From assembly GCA_000444245.1 (NCBI GenBank), contig ATSW01009722.1, forward strand, positions 1 to 20,182: 20,182 bases of DNA, in the 5' to 3' direction. A program made the position numbers and the translations under genes. Shown here piece by piece: positions 16,701 through 20,182 of this stretch. The first letter of the stretch is position 1. Each line of letters starts with the position of its first letter. This stretch comes from Botryllus schlosseri. Taxonomy: Eukaryota; Chordata; Ascidiacea; Stolidobranchia; Styelidae. The notes beneath the pieces are model-generated. The model was not told the origin of the DNA, searched no databases, and saw nothing but the letters and a program-made list of their open reading frames with translations.

Positions 16701-18521
16701 CATTCGAGGTTTACAGCGTTCCAATGTGGAAAATAGCACTAAAACTTCAATTTTTGTAAAAGAAATATCCGTGTGGCAAGCAAAGCATAATTTAAATACC
16801 CGAAAATACCGTCTCTCACTGTTAGACTTAAAACATTGGAATTAATAATCCATTCAAATTTGAGAACTCGGTCATTGATCCCAGCCCTTGTAATTAGTAA
16901 TCTACAGGCGGCTCGTATACGCGTAAATACGTCAGTCGAAAATAATCTTACGAAGGAAATTGTGTAGCCTGTCTTTCCTTCGCTGCACTCTTGTACTTCC
17001 AGCTTTGTCAAGTACTGCAGAACCTCCTCGTCCTCTTCGTTCATTAAGGCCGAGATCTGGGGATGATTGATGAAGCTTGTGATCCAAAATTGAGGAATGG
17101 ACGCGATCAGCTCCGATCGCTTTTGATAATGTGGCCATCTGCAAAGGTACAATACGAATGTTAAGACAGGGTTCTAATAACTAAAGTCGCAATTTTTTGG
17201 TGACTCGGCTCGAATAGAGTCATTTTTTCAAGTGCGTGAAATGACTCGACTTGATCCGAGTCAATTTTTGTCTAGACTCGACTTGTACACGACTCGAACC
17301 AAGTCATATTACTCCAGACTAGGACAGCCAAGACAGACATTTCATTGTAACTGCGAAGAATAGTAAAGTCACAACATTATGGCATTTCATTTATCAGTCC
17401 TGATACTTGGAAAATAGGGCCAGAAACTGTTAAAGCGGAGGAAGATTACTATATTACGAATCGAGCCATTCTACACCCCTCGAGCAGACTTGAAAAACGT
17501 GGATTGAACTGAAAACTGAACGGTCAACAACACAATGACTTGGACTCATCAGACTACAGTCGAATCGCTATGGCTTGGACTCGACCCTCAAATCGCTGAC
17601 TTGGACTTGACTCGGTGGTGAATTGAAAATGACTCTACTTAAATTCACGTTTCTAAGGTTGCTAATTTCGAATTTAAGGAGTCGGTTGTTTAATCAATTC
17701 TTTGAGTTAAAAGTTATAATCACTCCCCGTTTTAGCTATTGCTTATCTAGGGAGTTGAGTTTCGAGTTTGTGGTCGGGAGTAGAAATATCAATTCACGAA
17801 AGGTAGCAGTACGGTCATACAATACTTACTTCAATTTATTATATTTCCTTTCGACTTGCAAAATTTCTTCGCTGGCTTGTTCGTTTAACCTGTCTACTTC
17901 ATTTTGCACTTCGTCAATTTTTTCTATTGCCTCTTGGACTTTTTTGTCTGTGAAACAGTACAAGAATTAGGTCCACGGTATCATACAAGGAGATAAACTT
18001 ATCACATTTTCAAAATATTACTTTCTACATGAGCTTGAGAAATGGTAAATAGTTGTTACACGCAATAACTACAATATTGCTATTAAATCATGAGAAATGT
18101 GGTTATTGAAGACATGTTCAATTTAAAAGCCTACGATAAAATTACGTTCATAAGTTGGCGCTAGAGATCACCAAGGACCACACGTGATAGCCGCCATCGG
18201 TTTCAACCTTACATCGGTGCAGTTCGTAATCAAATCAATCGCACACTACAGCGCTAGCATAATTGTAGTTCATCCCTGTTGTGATTTAATAAGGTCTCGA
18301 GATATATGTAGCACGTGAATAGATTTGAATTACATAAAACTTTGGTATTACGAGCATATTCATGAATGGAAATAGCACCGCGAATAGGAGGCTAAAAGAA
18401 CACCACGTTGCCGCTAAAATCGTACTGTTACGAACAACGTAACCTCACCTGAACCGAGCTCTGGTTCTTTGCCGTTTTCCCCTTCCATTTTCGGCTTCTT
18501 GGCTTGTACCTTGGCCGACAT
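13756..18521 (-). CDS. SET: SET / TAF-I beta, NAP-family histone chaperone and PP2A inhibitor
   Basis: Spliced coding exons on the minus strand: 18449-18521, 17830-17947, 16952-17138, 16156-16269, 15972-16048, 15063-15163, 14895-15001 and an inferred 13756-13773. All junctions are GT-AG with matching phases, giving about 264 residues (human 277-290). SET is a nuclear histone chaperone of the INHAT complex and inhibits PP2A. Exon 1 is a variable lysine-rich start, [11 protein letters not shown]. Exon 2 is the dimerisation helix ([20 protein letters not shown]). Exon 3 has [23 protein letters not shown] and [15 protein letters not shown]. Exon 4 has [19 protein letters not shown]. Exon 5 has [14 protein letters not shown]. 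Exon 6 has [20 protein letters not shown] and [11 protein letters not shown]. Exon 7 is the acidic tail, over 70% Asp/Glu. Together these make the earmuff domain. Introns are 61-1,121 bases. Exon 7 can also be read through to a stop at 14853-14855. It is convergent with SPEF2 and head to head with DYNC2I2. Confidence 0.94.
13774..14894 (-). other. SET last intron (inferred)
   Basis: This AT-rich intronic DNA holds three CTAGAATT words spaced 36 and 39 bases apart (13987, 14023, 14062) and no convincing coding frame. The stretch near 14730-14850 is less AT-rich and includes the read-through stop of exon 7. No mobile element with clear ends was found. Confidence 0.4.
15396..15630. repeat. Degenerate duplicated repeat and TTAGG-like tract in SET intron 5
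   Basis: GTTTCACTGTACATGAGAGTGAAT at 15396-15419 recurs as a diverged copy at 15522-15545 (GTTTCACCGAATACGAG...), 126 bases later. Both are followed within 20-30 bases by a GGCA-TTC/CTTCGTATGCC-like segment. Directly after the second copy is a degenerate run of TTAGG-type words (GGTTAGGTTACGATTAGGC, 15588-15606, then CAGGATAGGAGCAGG). It looks like two worn units of a dispersed or tandem repeat. An 85-codon plus-strand frame over it is not protein-like. Confidence 0.4.
17201..17640. mobile_element. Worn relative of the GACTCGAGTC-rich hAT element in SET intron 2
   Basis: The left part (17201-17310) and right part (17530-17640) are dense in TGACTCG, GACTTGA, CGAGTCA and GACTCGA half-sites, the composition seen in the subterminal zones of the element at 12177-12928. 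Between them is ordinary AT-rich sequence, so the array-spacer-array layout is preserved. The CAGTGTTGGG terminus and a target duplication were not found. It is therefore an older or end-eroded copy, or a sister family. It sits wholly inside SET intron 2. Confidence 0.45.
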
Positions 18522-18979
18522 CTTGAGAGTTGGCAGTGAAAATTCGACTAACGCGGTTTACAAACTCTACAAACTGACAAAGCGCAGTGCAAGACAGACG
18601 AGAGACGCACGCGCTTTACACTCGCGCATAGAAAGACAGCATGAATGAAAATAAAGATACAGCCGACCTTTTACGCGCGATATATACACGCTCGCTTTTA
18701 TCGGAAAGCCGCTCACACAAACTATACTAGCCGGATACTCGACAGAGCGAAGCAATCTCTCATTTACTACACGGCCATATCCTCACGCAACGTGGATTGG
18801 TTGGAATAATTACAAAAGCTACCGTCGTTGGTTTAAAACGCGTCAATCAATCCATTCAACTACCACGCCTACACGAAGTAACACGGATAATTTTAATATT
18901 TTGAATTCGCTGTGAGTGTGTGCGCACGTATTTTGGAAATCGAGCAGCAGGTCGGCGAGCTTGGACTTATACGAGTATA
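18522..18979. promoter_or_regulatory. Bidirectional SET-DYNC2I2 promoter region
   Basis: Only 458 bases separate the two start codons, so the divergent genes must share regulatory DNA. The half next to SET is richer in CpG than its surroundings (around 18590-18740), with runs such as GACGCACGCGC and TTACGCGCGATATATA. ATTGG (an inverted CCAAT box) lies near 18795, with a further CAATCAATC cluster near 18843. No strong TATA box stands out for DYNC2I2; TATATA near 18690 could serve SET. No clear RFX X-box, expected for a ciliary gene, was found here. Confidence 0.6.
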
Positions 18980-20182
18980 ATGTTTTCCGATGACTACAAG
19001 TCTGGTGCTACTATCAAATCGACTTGGAAGCATAGCAGGAAGCAACGTGAGAGCAGTTCGCAAACTAGGTGAGAAAAAGCGGCCTGTGTCTTGGCGTAAT
19101 GCATGGTCGGGTTTCGGTACGTCATGTTGCCTAGCGATAACGTACGCAACTACGCATGTTACATTTCTCTATCCCTAATTATAGTAGATGTATTGTGGGT
19201 TTAATTTATGAGCTGAATATTGAAAATATCCGTATGGCGAATCACATATTATTACCAGTACCTTGAACCTATACCTGATATACTTGTACAAACTACTGTA
19301 TTTTCAAAATGTGCTAAGAGCTTCTTGGAGGTACAGAACTTCAATATACAATTGAATAGTATATTCATATTGAAATGAACCCAAATATTTTCGGCTGACA
19401 CTCTACTAACTGCTAACTAGATCTAGTCACTTTTCAAAACTCGCAATTGGAACTAGAACCAACGACCTTTAAAAACCCGCAAGTAGCTGAAACACAACAA
19501 CCCCAACATCGGTACAGCAAATTTACTGGAGAATCAGACATATAGAATGACCAGAATCAAAATGCAAGGTAGACTAAACTAAACCCCTGGCTATTCCACT
19601 GTTAGTCGGAATCGCTCTGAGCTAGCAATGGCAGCAAGAACATCACACAACAGAATGCCAGTATCCTATGGAATCTCGGTTCAATTTTTGAAATAAATCT
19701 TGCGTGATGAGAGCTTTGCTGCGTAGAATAGTTAAGTAATTAAACAGAAAGTTCTGCGTAACGTTGCCACCAATTCCACTCTGGGGTATCATGATTCACA
19801 CCAAACGACGACTAGCTAGATTGGTAGTTTTTGTTGGTACTCAAGTCTGTATGCTTACAATTGTGCGCTATGCTTTCAGTGAAATACCCACCTATGAAGT
19901 TCAAAGTCAGACATTCCCGCCAAAAGATGTCGAATGCCAAACGACCGACCTCACAAAGCTTCTGCAAGCTTCCATGAAATCAAGCAGCACAAAGTATGAC
20001 GAATCAAGTCTATCGAAATTTCTGGCCGAGGTTGAGCCGATGGTTACCAGGTGAGAAATATTAATTGAAGTTTATTTATTCACTGCAGTAATAATGGTAT
20101 GCTTTAGGCAACTGAAAAAGAATGCTGCGCTAAATATATTTGAAGAGATGGGATGGGGAAATGATGTCGAGTCCAGCGATGT
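18980..20182 (+). CDS. DYNC2I2: Dynein-2 intermediate chain 2 (WDR34), N-terminal part, runs off right edge
   Basis: Exons 18980-19068, 19880-20050 and 20108 onward join with GT-AG introns of 811 and 57 bases in matching phases. This gives 111 complete codons before the window ends. DYNC2I2 is an intermediate chain of cytoplasmic dynein-2, the motor for retrograde intraflagellar transport, and carries light chains on its N-terminus. The best evidence is KYDESSLSKFLAEVEPMV (68-85) followed by T-R-Q-L-K-K-N, which matches the human Y-D-x-x-x-L-x-x-F-L-x-x-V-E-x-M-V-x-R-E-L-x-K-N helix. Upstream, STWKHSRKQRESSSQTS (14-30) resembles the human W-E-T-K-S-C-Q-T-A-S. Three (S/C)QT motifs end at 29, 41 and 51, fitting light-chain docking sites. 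The WD repeats lie beyond the window. The ATG at 18980 has A at -3. Longer in-frame readings of the separate exons are intronic artefacts. Confidence 0.88.
19069..19879 (+). other. DYNC2I2 intron 1
   Basis: This 811-base AT-rich intron starts GTGAGA and ends in TATGCTTTCAG. It holds a partly palindromic GTTGCCTAGCGATAAC at 19126-19141, which resembles an RFX site but with spacing outside the usual range. I see no repeats with ends and no further coding similarity. Confidence 0.6.

Noticed and set aside
17623-17970. 115-codon plus-strand frame
   Set aside because: Antisense to SET exon 2 and its flanks.
19126-19141. GTTGCCTAGCGATAAC as an RFX X-box for DYNC2I2
   Set aside because: The half-sites are separated by four bases instead of one to three and the site is intronic; too weak to call.
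1-20182. CRISPR array, prophage, virus-like element, rRNA or toxin gene
   Set aside because: No regularly spaced direct repeats, no capsid, envelope or integrase-like reading, and no rRNA-like stretch was seen on either strand.

Overview
The window is animal nuclear DNA. It carries six recognisable metazoan genes: REV1 (first coding exon only), MPC2, SNX3/SNX12, SPEF2, SET/TAF-I and DYNC2I2 (start only). Introns have GT-AG ends and range from 57 to about 1,120 bases. Noncoding DNA is AT-rich and littered with non-autonomous DNA transposons. Two of the genes (SPEF2, DYNC2I2) serve motile or intraflagellar-transport cilia. Compact introns, several intronless genes and the transposon debris fit an invertebrate, perhaps a deuterostome such as a tunicate. 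No feature here fixes the lineage, so the phylum is a guess.

Layout, left to right. 1-1435: REV1 intron 1 (minus strand), holding a LINE tail and nested terminal-inverted-repeat elements. 1436-1683: REV1 first coding exon. 2700-3062: MPC2 (minus, coding region without introns). 4481-4975: SNX3/12 (minus, without introns). 4976-5890: divergent interval with a tRNA-like repeat and a 12-bp-arm hairpin. 5891-11260: SPEF2 (plus, 1,789 codons without an intron). 11261-13755: transposon-rich interval between the convergent SPEF2 and SET genes, with a complete 752-bp hAT-type element flanked by a perfect 8-bp duplication and a long foldback repeat. 13756-18521: SET (minus, eight inferred coding exons). 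18522-18979: 458-bp head-to-head promoter. 18980-20182: DYNC2I2 (plus, three exons, running off the right edge).

The genes form no metabolic or operon-like system; most are unrelated housekeeping genes. The link most worth testing is the SET/DYNC2I2 head-to-head pair. As far as I recall, these two genes are also divergent neighbours on human 9q34.11, which would make this a very old shared promoter. The other striking feature is a 9-kb run of three adjacent genes with uninterrupted coding regions (MPC2, SNX3/12, SPEF2), set between genes that do have introns. I found no defence system, CRISPR array, rRNA, functional tRNA, virus-like element or clearly new system.
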